Part shown: in pieces, positions 52,669 through 62,204 of the stretch
Layout of the letters: each line of letters opens with the position of its first letter
Position numbering within the stretch: the first letter of the stretch is position 1
Assembly: GCA_045535465.1 (NCBI GenBank)
Contig: JAZSLS010000100.1
Location: 1 to 64,000, forward strand
From: SIG636 sp045535465
Lineage (GTDB): Bacteria > Bacillota > Clostridia > Oscillospirales > CAG-382
Reading direction: 5' to 3'
Length of the DNA stretch: 64,000 nt
The notes under the pieces: generated by a model
What the model saw: the letters and a program-made list of their open reading frames with translations, nothing else
Told to the model about the DNA's origin: nothing
Databases searched by the model: none
Translations under genes and position numbers: made by a program

Positions 52669-53356
52669 TAAACCGTTTATAACCGCAGTAATAGTGGGTG
52701 CCGGAAACGGCACCCGTATGGGCGGTGTTAATAAAGCTCTTATTAAAATAGGCGATAAAACTGCTTTTCGTATGGTATTGGATGCCTTTGGCGAGGCAGA
52801 AAGCATAAGCGAGATAGTGGTTGTTTGCCGTGATGCGGCAGAAATGGAAAAGGCAAGCGAAGGCTTTAGCGCAAAGCCTTTGCGTTTTACCCTTGGTGGT
52901 AAAACCCGTACACAGTCCGTGTTCAACGGTGTTGGGGCTGCAAGCAGAAAATGCGCCTTTTACTGTATTCACGACTGTGCCCGTCCTTTGGTAACGGCTG
53001 AGATAATTGATACCGTGACGGCAGCAGCTATCAAAACGGGCGCTGCCACCGCTTGTACACCCGTAACCGACACTATCAAGTACGTGGACACCGAAAAGGG
53101 TACGGTTTATACGCCTACTCGTGCCAATCTTCTTGCCTTGCAAACTCCGCAGGTGTTTGAAGCAAAGCTTTACACCCTTGCGGCGGCACTTGCCAAGAAG
53201 GACGGTTTTATGGCTACCGACGATACCGCAATAGTGGAGCACGCAGGCTTTAAGGTGGAGTACGTGCAAACGGATAAAAGCAACCTTAAGCTTACCTGCA
53301 CCGAGGACGTGCTTATAGCACGTTACATCGAACAAAAGCGGAGAAAGGAAAGCTGA
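52658..53356 (+). CDS. ispD: 2-C-methyl-D-erythritol 4-phosphate cytidylyltransferase
   Basis: 232 residues from the ATG inside the end of korC; a TTG two codons earlier is less likely. The CTP-binding loop GAGNGTRMGGVNKALI and the HDCARPLV motif are intact. Third enzyme of the methylerythritol phosphate isoprenoid route. Stop and start with ispF overlap by one base. Confidence 0.94.
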   Translation: MKADKPFITAVIVGAGNGTRMGGVNKALIKIGDKTAFRMVLDAFGEAESISEIVVVCRDAAEMEKASEGFSAKPLRFTLGGKTRTQSVFNGVGAASRKCAFYCIHDCARPLVTAEIIDTVTAAAIKTGAATACTPVTDTIKYVDTEKGTVYTPTRANLLALQTPQVFEAKLYTLAAALAKKDGFMATDDTAIVEHAGFKVEYVQTDKSNLKLTCTEDVLIARYIEQKRRKES

Positions 53357-53829
53357 TGAGAATAGGTCACGGTTATGACGTTCACGCTCTTACGGAGGGC
53401 AGGCTTTTAATAATAGGCGGCGTAGAGATACCCTATGAAAAGGGGCTTTTGGGTCATTCCGATGCGGATGTGCTTACCCACGCTGTGTGTGACTCTCTTC
53501 TCGGTGCAGCCGCTTTGGGGGATATAGGCAAGCATTTTCCCGACAGTGACCCTGCTTACAAGGGTATTTCCAGCATAAAGCTCCTTGCTCACGTCGGCTG
53601 CCTTCTTAAAGACCACGGCTATACCGTTGTTAACGTTGACAGTACGGTTATAGCTCAGGCGCCAAAGCTTGCGCCTTATATAAATACTATGCGCCTTAAT
53701 ATGGCAAAAGCTTTATCTGTGGATGTCTCAGCGATAAGCGTAAAGGCAACCACGGAGGAGCACCTTGGCTTTACCGGCAGGGGAGAGGGAATATCTGCCC
53801 ACGCCGTATGCCTTATAGAAAAGTTGTAA
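53356..53829 (+). CDS. ispF: 2-C-methyl-D-erythritol 2,4-cyclodiphosphate synthase
   Basis: 157 residues. GYDVH and GHSDADVLTHAVCD supply the zinc site, and IGKHFPDSDP and the C-terminal TTEEHLGFTGRGEGI are typical. It closes the cyclodiphosphate ring; ispE is not in the window. Confidence 0.97.
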   Translation: MRIGHGYDVHALTEGRLLIIGGVEIPYEKGLLGHSDADVLTHAVCDSLLGAAALGDIGKHFPDSDPAYKGISSIKLLAHVGCLLKDHGYTVVNVDSTVIAQAPKLAPYINTMRLNMAKALSVDVSAISVKATTEEHLGFTGRGEGISAHAVCLIEKL

Positions 53830-53839
53830 AGGAAATAAA

Positions 53840-55117
53840 ATGCTACTACAAAACCGCATAATATGTGAAGGTGTAAACCTTACGGTAATACCTACCGACA
53901 AATTTAAATCCAACCTTATGATAGTGGAGCTGCGCTGTCCCCTAAGGGCAGAAACCGCTACCCACTACTCTCTGCTTACCAACGTGCTTAGCCGTTGCTG
54001 CAGGGAATATCCAAGCCTTCGCAGCTTTAATATTGCACTTGAGGAAATGTATGCGGCAGATGTGGATGCTTATGTTTCCAAATCCGGGGAGGTACAGCGC
54101 ATACGCTTTAAGCTCTCCTGTATAGAAAACGCATATACCTACGATAAGTCGGACGTGCTTGCAGGCGCTATGCATTTGCTTGGCGCTATGATTTTTGACC
54201 CTTTACTTGACGAAAACGGTGCGTTCCCCGACTACGTGGTAGAGTCCGAGAAAAAGAATTTAAAAGAAGAAATACAGTCCATAATCGATGACAAGGCTCG
54301 ATTTGCCATAAGCCGCTTAGTGCGTAATATGTGTAGTGACGAGCCCTATTCCGTTGCCGTAGCAGGGGATGAGCAGGTGCTGGAGAGTATAGACGGAGCT
54401 TCTCTTAAGAAAAGCTACGACTACGTTTTGGCAAACGCTCCCGTGGATATCTATTTTGTTGGTAATACTCCTGCGGATACGGTTAAAGAATATATAAAAA
54501 AGCATCTTCCTTTCACGCCCAGACCTTCTGCCGTGTATCTTACGGACGTAAGAGAGCAAACAGGTGAGCTTAAGCACGTTAGCGAGAAGGCCGATGCGGT
54601 TCAAAGCAGGCTTTGTATGGGCTACCGCACAGGAATAAGCATTCGTGATGAGGATTATCCTGCTCTTTTACTTGCCTGTGACGTTTTAGGCTCTCCTTCC
54701 GGTAAGCTTTTTATTAACGTAAGAGAAAAGCTTGGGCTTTGCTACTATTGCAGTCCCTTGCTTGACGGTGTTAAGGGGCTTCTCATAATTTCTGCAGGTA
54801 TAGATGCCGCAGACCGCAGCAAGGCGGAGGAGGCAATAGCAAAGCAGGTGGAGGAGCTTAAAAAGGGCAACATAAGCGAAAGCGAGCTTACAGCCGCAAA
54901 GGTTTCAGCCGCTACCGCTTATAAGGAGATATACGATAGCCCCGGGGCTATGATTAATTGGTTTGCCACCCGTATAGGTATGGGTATTTCCATAACTCCC
55001 GAAGAAATGGCGGAAAAGGTTGCCGCCACCACTGCGGAGGATATTGCCGCCGCTGCAAGCCGTTTAACGGCAGATACTTTCTTTATGCTTGAGGGAGAGG
55101 GCGGTGACGAGCTGTGA
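53840..55117 (+). CDS. M16 peptidase homologue without the zinc motif, YmfF-like
   Basis: 425 residues of the pitrilysin fold. The HxxEH motif expected in the first 80 residues is missing, so it is probably the non-catalytic partner of the next gene, as in other paired M16 proteins. The C-terminal half, with GSPSGKLFINVREKLGLCYYC, holds the conserved substrate-binding R/Y element. It overlaps the partner gene by 4 bases. Confidence 0.88.
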   Translation: MLLQNRIICEGVNLTVIPTDKFKSNLMIVELRCPLRAETATHYSLLTNVLSRCCREYPSLRSFNIALEEMYAADVDAYVSKSGEVQRIRFKLSCIENAYTYDKSDVLAGAMHLLGAMIFDPLLDENGAFPDYVVESEKKNLKEEIQSIIDDKARFAISRLVRNMCSDEPYSVAVAGDEQVLESIDGASLKKSYDYVLANAPVDIYFVGNTPADTVKEYIKKHLPFTPRPSAVYLTDVREQTGELKHVSEKADAVQSRLCMGYRTGISIRDEDYPALLLACDVLGSPSGKLFINVREKLGLCYYCSPLLDGVKGLLIISAGIDAADRSKAEEAIAKQVEELKKGNISESELTAAKVSAATAYKEIYDSPGAMINWFATRIGMGISITPEEMAEKVAATTAEDIAAAASRLTADTFFMLEGEGGDEL

Positions 55118-56397
55118 GTTATACGGTAAAGATAAATAATGAGATAGGGGAGCAGTATACAAAGTTTAACGTTTGCGGTTTGGATATTTACGTTATCCCC
55201 AAAAAGCTGTCTACCACCTATGCGGTTTTGGGCGTAGATTTCGGCTCTGCGGATACCGAGTTTGAGGTGGACGGAGCTAAGCTGGACGTTCCTGCGGGCA
55301 TTGCACACTTTCTGGAGCATAAAATGTTTGAAAACGAGGACGGTACCGATGCTTTTGAGCAGTTTTCCGTTCTTGGTGCCAATGCAAACGCTTTTACAGC
55401 CGCCTCCAAAACCTGCTATATGTTTTCCTGTACGGAAAATTTTAAGCAGTCGCTTGCGCTCCTTCTAAAGGTAGTGACCTGTCCTCATTTTACGGATAGC
55501 TCCGTAGAAAAGGAAAGGGCGATAATAAACAAAGAAATAAGAATGTATATGGACGACCCGTACTGGAAGATGTATTTCGGTCTGTTGGACGCTATGTATC
55601 ATAACGCCACCATCCGCACCGACCCTGCAGGTACGGAGGAGTCTATTGCAGATATAACTCCCGAGCTGCTTTATAAGTGCCATCGTGCCTTTTATAAAGG
55701 GGATAATATGGCGCTTTGCGTTTGCGGCGACGTAGATGCGGATACGGTAAGGGAAGTGGCGGAGTCTGCTTTATCGGAGCTTCCCATAGGTGTACCCGAG
55801 CGTGTTCAGGAAAACGAACCCGCAGAGATACGAGCAGACAGGGCAGAGGCGCAAATGGATATAGCAGTGCCGTTGTTTTCCATAGGCATAAAGTGCCCTA
55901 ACCTTGAAACGGGTACAGAGCGTATCCTTGCAGGGGCTGAGCACGAGATAATACTGCAAATGATATTTGGCAAAAGCGGCAGGTTTTATAACGAGTGCTA
56001 TGAAAACGGCACTCTCGGCGACCGTTTTTCCGCAGGCTTCAGCTCGGAAAGAGGTACCTCCTTCGTTATGCTGTGCGGTTCCTCCCTAAGCCCTAACGAG
56101 GTTTACGACCGTGCAGTCAAGGAGATAGAGCTATGCCGTAAGGAGTTTTGCTCCAAGGCGGAGTTTGAACGTGCCAAAAGAGTGTGCTACTCCACTGCTC
56201 TTGACGTTTACAACAGCACCGAGGAGATAGCAAACGCCTTTCTTGGCTTTGTGTTTGACGGCTGCGACCTGCTTGATTATACGGATATGCTCAGAAACGC
56301 TGATTACGAAAGCGTGAAGAGACGTTTTATGAGTGAATATTTAACGGAGCGCACTGCGTTTTCCGTAGTTTGCCCAAAGGAGGATAAAAATGTCTGA
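55114..56397 (+). CDS. M16 zinc peptidase, YmfH-like
   Basis: 427 residues starting with GTG. The inverted zinc motif HFLEHKMFE (HxxEH) is followed by a downstream glutamate region, KERAIINKEI. It should be the active subunit of a heterodimeric peptidase with the gene before it. In Bacillus the ymfF-ymfH pair likewise stands together. It overlaps lgt by 8 bases. Confidence 0.92.
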   Translation: MSYTVKINNEIGEQYTKFNVCGLDIYVIPKKLSTTYAVLGVDFGSADTEFEVDGAKLDVPAGIAHFLEHKMFENEDGTDAFEQFSVLGANANAFTAASKTCYMFSCTENFKQSLALLLKVVTCPHFTDSSVEKERAIINKEIRMYMDDPYWKMYFGLLDAMYHNATIRTDPAGTEESIADITPELLYKCHRAFYKGDNMALCVCGDVDADTVREVAESALSELPIGVPERVQENEPAEIRADRAEAQMDIAVPLFSIGIKCPNLETGTERILAGAEHEIILQMIFGKSGRFYNECYENGTLGDRFSAGFSSERGTSFVMLCGSSLSPNEVYDRAVKEIELCRKEFCSKAEFERAKRVCYSTALDVYNSTEEIANAFLGFVFDGCDLLDYTDMLRNADYESVKRRFMSEYLTERTAFSVVCPKEDKNV

Positions 56398-57364
56398 CGG
56401 TATTTTTGTTTCCTTCCCCGGCTTGGGGATAGATGAATTTAAAATTAAATCGGTTGCCGTAGAAAACCTTTTTGGCGTGGATGCTTTGGATATCCGTTGG
56501 TACGCCATTATTATCTGCACAGGCATCATCCTTGCTTTTTTGTACTTTTTTAACCGTGCAAAGCGTACGGAATTGCTTGTAGAAGATGACGTGCTTAACG
56601 CCACCCTTATTGCCGTTCCCTTGGGGATAGTAGGCGCAAGGTTTTTGTACGTAATTACCAATCTTGATGACTACGACACTTTTCTTGAGATGATAAACAT
56701 TCGTGAGGGCGGAATAGCCATTTACGGCGGTATTATCTTTGGAGCCTTGGCTCTTTGGGGCTACACTAAGTTTAAAAAGCTAAAAACCCTTAAGTTTTTT
56801 GATGCCATTTGCCCCGGTGTAATGATAGGTCAGCTTATAGGCAGATGGGGCAACTTTACCAACGGCGAAGCCTACGGTATAGGCTACGGCGTGGAAAAGC
56901 TTCCTTGGCGTATGACTGTTCAGCATTGGAATATGGTTGGAGATGAAATTGTACCAAAGGCGCAAAAGTATATCACTCACCCTACCTTCTTGTACGAATC
57001 TCTTTGGAATCTTTTGGGCTTTGTAATAGCAAACGTTCTTTACAAAAAGAAAAAGTTTGACGGTCAGATATTCCTTTTCTACGTAGCGTGGTACGGCTTG
57101 GGCAGAGGCTTTATTGAATTTCTCAGAGAAGACAGCCTTCTTGTTTTCGGTCAAAAGCTTATGGTTTACCTGGGCTTTATCACCTGTGCGGCGGCAATAA
57201 TCGTTTACGTTTTGCTTCTTCGCCGCAGTAAGACGGAAAAAGAAAGTGTCGAAGAGTTTTTAAAGGCAAAGGGCGTGGTGACCGAAACAGGTGATGCATC
57301 CACCGGTGATGACGCTATCGAAAAAACAGAAAGCTCTGCGGAGGTTGAAAATGACAATACTTGA
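56390..57364 (+). CDS. lgt: Prolipoprotein diacylglyceryl transferase
   Basis: 324 residues with seven transmembrane helices. The Lgt signature GRWGNFTNGEAYG and the H-x-P-x-x-x-Y-E pattern THPTFLYES are present. It adds the diacylglyceryl group to lipobox cysteines, such as those of the two LRR lipoproteins. An acidic C-terminal tail of ~40 residues beyond the last helix is unusual. It overlaps folD by 14 bases. Confidence 0.96.
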   Translation: MSDGIFVSFPGLGIDEFKIKSVAVENLFGVDALDIRWYAIIICTGIILAFLYFFNRAKRTELLVEDDVLNATLIAVPLGIVGARFLYVITNLDDYDTFLEMINIREGGIAIYGGIIFGALALWGYTKFKKLKTLKFFDAICPGVMIGQLIGRWGNFTNGEAYGIGYGVEKLPWRMTVQHWNMVGDEIVPKAQKYITHPTFLYESLWNLLGFVIANVLYKKKKFDGQIFLFYVAWYGLGRGFIEFLREDSLLVFGQKLMVYLGFITCAAAIIVYVLLLRRSKTEKESVEEFLKAKGVVTETGDASTGDDAIEKTESSAEVENDNT

Positions 57365-58196
57365 CGGGAAAGCTTTAGCAGCAAAAATAAGAAGTGAAGT
57401 AGCGGTAAAAACCGCTTCCTTTGCGGCGGAGGGCAAAAGGCAGCCCTGCCTTGCGGTTATACTTGTAGGCGCAGACCCTGCATCCCAAATATACGTACGC
57501 AACAAGCATAACGACTGTATTACCACCGGCATAAAAAGCCTTATGCATACCCTGCCTGCGGAAACTACCGAGGAGGAGCTTCTTTCCTTGATAGACGGTC
57601 TTAACGAGGACGACAGCGTAGACGGAATATTGGTACAGCTTCCGCTTCCTCGTCATCTTAACGAAACCAAGGTTACCGAGCGTATTCGTGCCGATAAGGA
57701 CGTGGATGCCTTCAGTGCATACAACGTGGGCAAGATAACGCTTGGCAGAGATGCGTTTAAACCCTGTACACCTTCGGGCGTTATGCGTATCCTTGAGGAA
57801 TACGGCATAGAGATAAGCGGCAAGGAGTGTGTTGTGGTTGGCAGAAGCAATATTGTAGGCAAGCCTATGGCGCTGCTTTTGCTTGCGGCAGGCGGCACTG
57901 TTACCGTTTGCCATACCAAAACCGCCGACCTTGCTTTTCACACCCGCCGTGCCGATATAATAGTTGCCGCCGCAGGTAAAGCAAAGCTTATAACGGGCGA
58001 TATGATAAAAGAGGGTGCAGTTGTAATTGATGTGGGTATGAACCGTTGTGACGGTGTTTTGTGCGGCGACGTGGATTACGAGCCCTGTGCTGCAAAGGCG
58101 TCCTACATAACTCCCGTACCCGGCGGTGTAGGCCCTATGACAAGAGCAATGCTTTTGGAAAACACTCTTACCGCATACGAAAATCACACTAAATAA
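57351..58196 (+). CDS. folD: Methylenetetrahydrofolate dehydrogenase/cyclohydrolase
   Basis: 281 residues from an ATG inside the end of lgt. The motifs VGADPASQIYVRNKHN (catalytic Lys), VQLPLPRHL, DVDAF and VVVGRSNIVGKPMA (NADP site) are complete. It interconverts methylene-, methenyl- and formyl-tetrahydrofolate, supplying the cofactor used by ThyX. A strong terminator ends the long run that began at thyX. Confidence 0.97.
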   Translation: MTILDGKALAAKIRSEVAVKTASFAAEGKRQPCLAVILVGADPASQIYVRNKHNDCITTGIKSLMHTLPAETTEEELLSLIDGLNEDDSVDGILVQLPLPRHLNETKVTERIRADKDVDAFSAYNVGKITLGRDAFKPCTPSGVMRILEEYGIEISGKECVVVGRSNIVGKPMALLLLAAGGTVTVCHTKTADLAFHTRRADIIVAAAGKAKLITGDMIKEGAVVIDVGMNRCDGVLCGDVDYEPCAAKASYITPVPGGVGPMTRAMLLENTLTAYENHTK

Positions 58197-58201
58197 GGCA
58201 G

Positions 58202-58238
58202 ATTCCGCAAAGTGATAAGACTTTGCGGAATTTTTTTG
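58202..58238 (+). terminator. Terminator after folD
   Basis: A perfect 11-bp stem ATTCCGCAAAG / CTTTGCGGAAT with an 8-base loop and a run of seven T. Confidence 0.92.
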
Positions 58239-58372
58239 TCCTTTGTTTACCAAAAAAAGCAAAAAATCTATTGCAATATTATGATAATTGTGATAACTTA
58301 TATAGTAGGAAAAAATAGCGGGCACACGCCGCTAAAAAACGAGTATTTAATTACACGAAAGGACTGATATTT

Positions 58373-59500
58373 ATGGGATACGTAACCTATTCAGCAGAAC
58401 ATCTTGACAAATTTTGTATGGAGGCTTTTTGTAAGTTCGGCTTCACCGAGGAACAAAGCCGCATTATAAGCGACGTGCTTATGCTTTCCGACCTTTACGG
58501 TATCGAAAGCCACGGTATGCAGCGTCTTGTAAGATACCACAAGGGTATCGAAAAGGGCACTATTAAGATTGATGCTGAACCTGAGGTTGTTTTCGAAACC
58601 CCCATTTCAGCAGTTATTGACGCACACGACGGTATGGGTCAGCTCGTTGGTCACGACGCTATGGCTCTTGCTATCAAAAAGGCAGAAACAGCAGGCGTTG
58701 GTATCGTTTCCGTTAGAAACTCCAATCACTTTGGTATTGCAGGCTACTATGCAAAAATGGCTTGCGACAAGGGTCTTGTAGGCTTTGCTTGCACCAACTC
58801 CGAGGCTATAATGGTTCCTACCTTCGGTCGTCTTGCTATGATTGGCTCTAACCCTATTGCTATGGCAGCTCCTGCTGAGCCTTATCCTTTCTTCTTTGAT
58901 GCTTCCACTACCGTTGTTACCCGCGGTAAGCTTGAAATGTATAACAAAATGGGCAAGCCCCTTCCCGAAGGCTGGGCACTTGATAAGGACGGTCATCCTT
59001 CCTCTGACGCAGCAGACGTTCTTAAGAACATCGTTGCAAAGAACGGCGGCGGCATAATGCCTCTCGGCGGCTCTGCAGAAAAGCTTGGCAGCCACAAGGG
59101 CTACGGCTGGGGTATGGTATGTGAATTCTTTGCTTCCATCCTTTCTCAGGGCGTTACCTCCAACGGCTGTATGAAGAACGGCAAGAGCGGTATCTGCCAC
59201 GGCTTTATGGCAATCAACCCCTCCTTTTTCGGCAATGCAGAGGATATCAAGGCTCACTTCAGCACTTATCTTGAAGAACTTCGTCAAAGCCCCAAGGCTG
59301 AAGGCGCAGAACGCATCTACACCCACGGCGAAAAGGAAATTGCTGCTCTTGCCGACAGAAAGGCAAACGGCATAGCTGTTAACGAAAACACCGTAAGAGA
59401 AATGATAGATATGGCTAACTACCTTGGTATGGACGTTAAGGCATACTTTGGTGACTTTGCCGCAGGTGATAACAGCGGTATGTTCTCCGGCAACTATTAA
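58373..59500 (+). CDS. Ldh2/MdhI-family malate/lactate dehydrogenase
   Basis: 375 residues of the NAD(P)-dependent family that includes sulfolactate, ureidoglycolate and malate dehydrogenases (YlbC/AllD fold, not the Rossmann LDH). The catalytic histidine lies in NSNHFGIAGYYA, and the cofactor loop GSNPIAMAAPA follows. The operon partners, malic enzyme and lactate racemase, point to malate or lactate as substrate. Ribosome binding site GAAAGGA. Confidence 0.87.
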   Translation: MGYVTYSAEHLDKFCMEAFCKFGFTEEQSRIISDVLMLSDLYGIESHGMQRLVRYHKGIEKGTIKIDAEPEVVFETPISAVIDAHDGMGQLVGHDAMALAIKKAETAGVGIVSVRNSNHFGIAGYYAKMACDKGLVGFACTNSEAIMVPTFGRLAMIGSNPIAMAAPAEPYPFFFDASTTVVTRGKLEMYNKMGKPLPEGWALDKDGHPSSDAADVLKNIVAKNGGGIMPLGGSAEKLGSHKGYGWGMVCEFFASILSQGVTSNGCMKNGKSGICHGFMAINPSFFGNAEDIKAHFSTYLEELRQSPKAEGAERIYTHGEKEIAALADRKANGIAVNENTVREMIDMANYLGMDVKAYFGDFAAGDNSGMFSGNY

Positions 59501-59526
59501 TTAATTAAATATAAGGAGCTATTAAA

Positions 59527-60702
59527 ATGACTAACGCAGAAAAGAGTTTGGCACTTCACTATGAAAAAAGAGGTAAGATAGAGGTTATCACTACCGTTCC
59601 CTGCAAGACCAAGGAAGACCTTGCCCTTGCTTATACTCCCGGTGTTGCTACTCCCTGTCTTGAAATACAGAAGGACGTTAATAAGTCCTACGAGCTTACA
59701 AGAAGATGGAATATGTGTCTTGTTGTTACCGACGGTACTGCAGTTCTCGGTCTTGGCGATATAGGCCCAGAGGCAGGTATGCCCGTTATGGAAGGCAAGT
59801 GCGCCCTCTTTAAGGCATTTGGCGACGTTGATGCGTTCCCTATGTGCATTAAGTCCAAGGACGTTGACGATATAGTTAAGACCGTTCAGCTCATCAGCGG
59901 CAGCTTTGGCGGCGTTAACCTTGAAGATATATCTGCACCCCGTTGCTTTGAAATAGAAAAGAGACTTAAGGAAGTTTGCGATATTCCGATTTTCCACGAT
60001 GACCAGCACGGTACCGCTATCGTTACACTCGCAGGTCTTACCAATGCTTTAAAGGTTGTTGGTAAGGACAAGGCAGACGTTAAGATAGTTATCAACGGCG
60101 CAGGCGCTGCTGCTATCTCCATTTGCCGTCTCCTTCTTTCCGCAGGCTGCAAGAACGTAACCCTCTGTGACAGAAACGGCGCTATCTACGCAGGCAGAGA
60201 AAAGGGTATGAACCCTATCAAGGACGAAATGGCTCTTGTTACCAACCTTGAAAAGAAGGCAGGTAGCCTTGCTGATATGCTCGTTGGCGCTGACGTATTT
60301 ATAGGCGTTTCCGCTCCTAATATGGTTACCACCGATATGGTTAAGACTATGGCTAAGGATGCTATCGTATTCGCTTGCGCTAACCCCACTCCCGAAATTC
60401 TTCCTGATGACGCTAAGGCAGGCGGCGCAGCAGTTATCGCTACCGGCAGAAGCGACTTCCCCAACCAGATAAACAACGTTCTTGCATTCCCCGGCATTTT
60501 CCGTGGTGCATTCGACGTAAGAGCTTCCGATATAAACGAAGAAATGAAGCTTGCTGCTGCAAACGCTATTGCAGGCCTTATTACCGACGAGGAGCTTAGC
60601 CCCGAATACATTATGCCCGCTGCTTTCGATGAAAGAGTAGGTAAGTCTGTTGCAGAAGCAGTTGCTAAGGCAGCTCGTGAAACAGGCGTAGCAAGAATAT
60701 AA
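59527..60702 (+). CDS. NAD(P)-dependent malic enzyme
   Basis: 391 residues, the short bacterial type without a phosphotransacetylase domain. AYTPGVATPCLEI, the metal site FHDDQHGTAIV and the Rossmann motif INGAGAAAI are present. It decarboxylates malate to pyruvate. It lies 27 bases after the dehydrogenase gene with AAGGAG. Confidence 0.95.
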   Translation: MTNAEKSLALHYEKRGKIEVITTVPCKTKEDLALAYTPGVATPCLEIQKDVNKSYELTRRWNMCLVVTDGTAVLGLGDIGPEAGMPVMEGKCALFKAFGDVDAFPMCIKSKDVDDIVKTVQLISGSFGGVNLEDISAPRCFEIEKRLKEVCDIPIFHDDQHGTAIVTLAGLTNALKVVGKDKADVKIVINGAGAAAISICRLLLSAGCKNVTLCDRNGAIYAGREKGMNPIKDEMALVTNLEKKAGSLADMLVGADVFIGVSAPNMVTTDMVKTMAKDAIVFACANPTPEILPDDAKAGGAAVIATGRSDFPNQINNVLAFPGIFRGAFDVRASDINEEMKLAAANAIAGLITDEELSPEYIMPAAFDERVGKSVAEAVAKAARETGVARI

Positions 60703-60705
60703 GCT

Positions 60706-61983
60706 ATGGCAAGCTTTAGTTTACCTTATTATAAAGAGAAGCTTTCCTTAACCGTTGAGGACAGCCGTCTTGCAGGGGTGCTTACAAGCCGTTCGGAGGA
60801 TTTTGTTCCTGCAAAGTCCCAAACCGAGCTTGTGCGTGATGCCCTTGCAAATCCCATAAATGCTACTCCTCTTTCGGAGCTTGCTAAGGATAAAAAGCAT
60901 ATTGTTATTATTTCCAGTGACCACACCCGTCCCGTACCCAGCAAGGTTACTATGCCCGTGCTCCTTGAGGAGATACGCAGCACTAACAGCTCTTGCCGTA
61001 TTACCATACTCGTTGCAACGGGTATGCACCGTCCTACCACCAAGGAGGAGCTGGTTGACAAATACGGTGCAGAGATAGCGGAGAGGGAAGAGATAGTTGT
61101 TCACAACGCCTATGCCGATGAGGAAATGACCTTTAAGGGCATCCTTCCTTCCGGTGGTGAGCTTTGGATTAATAAGCTGGTTGACGAATGTGACCTTCTT
61201 ATTTCCGAAGGCTTTATCGAGCCTCACTTTTTTGCAGGCTTCTCCGGCGGCCGTAAATCCGTTCTTCCGGGCATAGCTTCCAAAAAAACAGTGCTTTGGA
61301 ACCATAACGCACTTTTCCTTGCAGACGGTCGTGCCCGTACAGGTAACTTGGCAGGTAACCCCGTTCACGAGGATATGCTTTACGCTGCAAAGCAGGCAGG
61401 CCTTTGCTTTATTCTCAATGTTGTTATCAATAGCGAGAAAGAGGTTATTGCCGCTTTCGCAGGGGACTTGACCGAGGCGCACGCCAAGGGCTGTGAGTTT
61501 GTAGCATCTCTTGCCCGTGTTAAGCCTATTCCTACTGATATCGTGGTTACAACTAACGGTGGTTATCCTTTGGACCAAAACATTTATCAGACCGTTAAGG
61601 GTATGACAGCAGGCGAAGCTTGCGTTCGTGAAGGCGGCGTTATAATAATAGCCTCCTCTTGTATGGACGGCCACGGTGGCGAGTTTTTCTATAAGCTGCT
61701 TGCTGATAAGCCTTCTGCAAAGGCAGCGTTTGACGCTATCAACGGTGTTAAGCCTCAGGATACTCAGTTTGACCAGTGGGAGGCGCAGATACTTGCCCGT
61801 GTTCTTTGTCGTGCAACGGTTATATTGGTAAGCAAGCATTGTGACCCCGATATGATAAAGGCTATGCATATGGAGCACGCCTTTACCTTGGATGAAGCTA
61901 TGGAAAAGGCTGAAGCTATAGTAGGCAAGGCTTCAAAAATTACAGTTATTCCGGATGGTATAGCAGTAATAGTAAAAGAATAG
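60706..61983 (+). CDS. larA: Nickel-dependent lactate racemase LarA
   Basis: 425 residues of the LarA family. ISSDHTRPVPSKV near residue 70, GMHRPTTKEELV and PHFFAGFSGGRKSVLPGI (with the likely cofactor-binding lysine) are conserved. LarA uses a nickel-pincer nucleotide made by LarB, LarC and LarE; none of these is in the window. Homologues may racemise other hydroxy acids, so malate-type substrates are possible given the neighbours. It begins 4 bases after the malic enzyme stop. Confidence 0.9.
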   Translation: MASFSLPYYKEKLSLTVEDSRLAGVLTSRSEDFVPAKSQTELVRDALANPINATPLSELAKDKKHIVIISSDHTRPVPSKVTMPVLLEEIRSTNSSCRITILVATGMHRPTTKEELVDKYGAEIAEREEIVVHNAYADEEMTFKGILPSGGELWINKLVDECDLLISEGFIEPHFFAGFSGGRKSVLPGIASKKTVLWNHNALFLADGRARTGNLAGNPVHEDMLYAAKQAGLCFILNVVINSEKEVIAAFAGDLTEAHAKGCEFVASLARVKPIPTDIVVTTNGGYPLDQNIYQTVKGMTAGEACVREGGVIIIASSCMDGHGGEFFYKLLADKPSAKAAFDAINGVKPQDTQFDQWEAQILARVLCRATVILVSKHCDPDMIKAMHMEHAFTLDEAMEKAEAIVGKASKITVIPDGIAVIVKE

Positions 61984-61991
61984 TTTTTTAG

Positions 61992-62022
61992 CAGGTTGCC
62001 CAAAAAGGCAACCTGTTTTTTT
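61992..62022 (+). terminator. Terminator after larA
   Basis: Stem CAGGTTGCC / GGCAACCTG with loop CAAAAA and a run of T. Confidence 0.92.
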
Positions 62023-62045
62023 ACTTCCAAAACGCATATAATAGG

Positions 62046-62074
62046 TTGACAAACAAGAACGCTTGATGTATAAT
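62046..62074 (+). promoter_or_regulatory. Consensus promoter of the HD-GYP/EAL gene
   Basis: TTGACA (62046-62051), 17 bases, TATAAT (62069-62074), exact sigma-A consensus. Such a strong promoter suggests that a repressor controls it. Confidence 0.88.
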
Positions 62075-62077
62075 GTA

Positions 62078-62094
62078 CACTGTATAATACAGTG
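62078..62094. promoter_or_regulatory. Palindromic operator overlapping the transcription start
   Basis: CACTGTAT-A-ATACAGTG is a perfect 8-bp inverted repeat around a central A, at about -3 to +14. Its position fits a dimeric repressor. The regulator is not identified and no candidate gene is adjacent. Confidence 0.65.
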
Positions 62095-62204
62095 AATAAT
62101 TGTCTACGTGTCTGCCTTTTTAGGCAAAATGATGGCAAAACATACAAAAACGATAGTTAAACATAGTATTTATGTAAGTTTTTTAAAGAGGGAAGTGTGT
62201 TCTT

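Noticed and set aside
58260..58320. Rex-type operator or promoter upstream of the lactate/malate operon
   Set aside because: ATTGTGATAACTTATATAG resembles one half of a Rex site only, and no -35/-10 pair with acceptable spacing was found.
62080..62204. Cyclic-di-GMP riboswitch in the leader of the HD-GYP/EAL gene
   Set aside because: The leader contains GGCAAA-like words, but I could not find the conserved GEMM core pairing and tetraloop arrangement.
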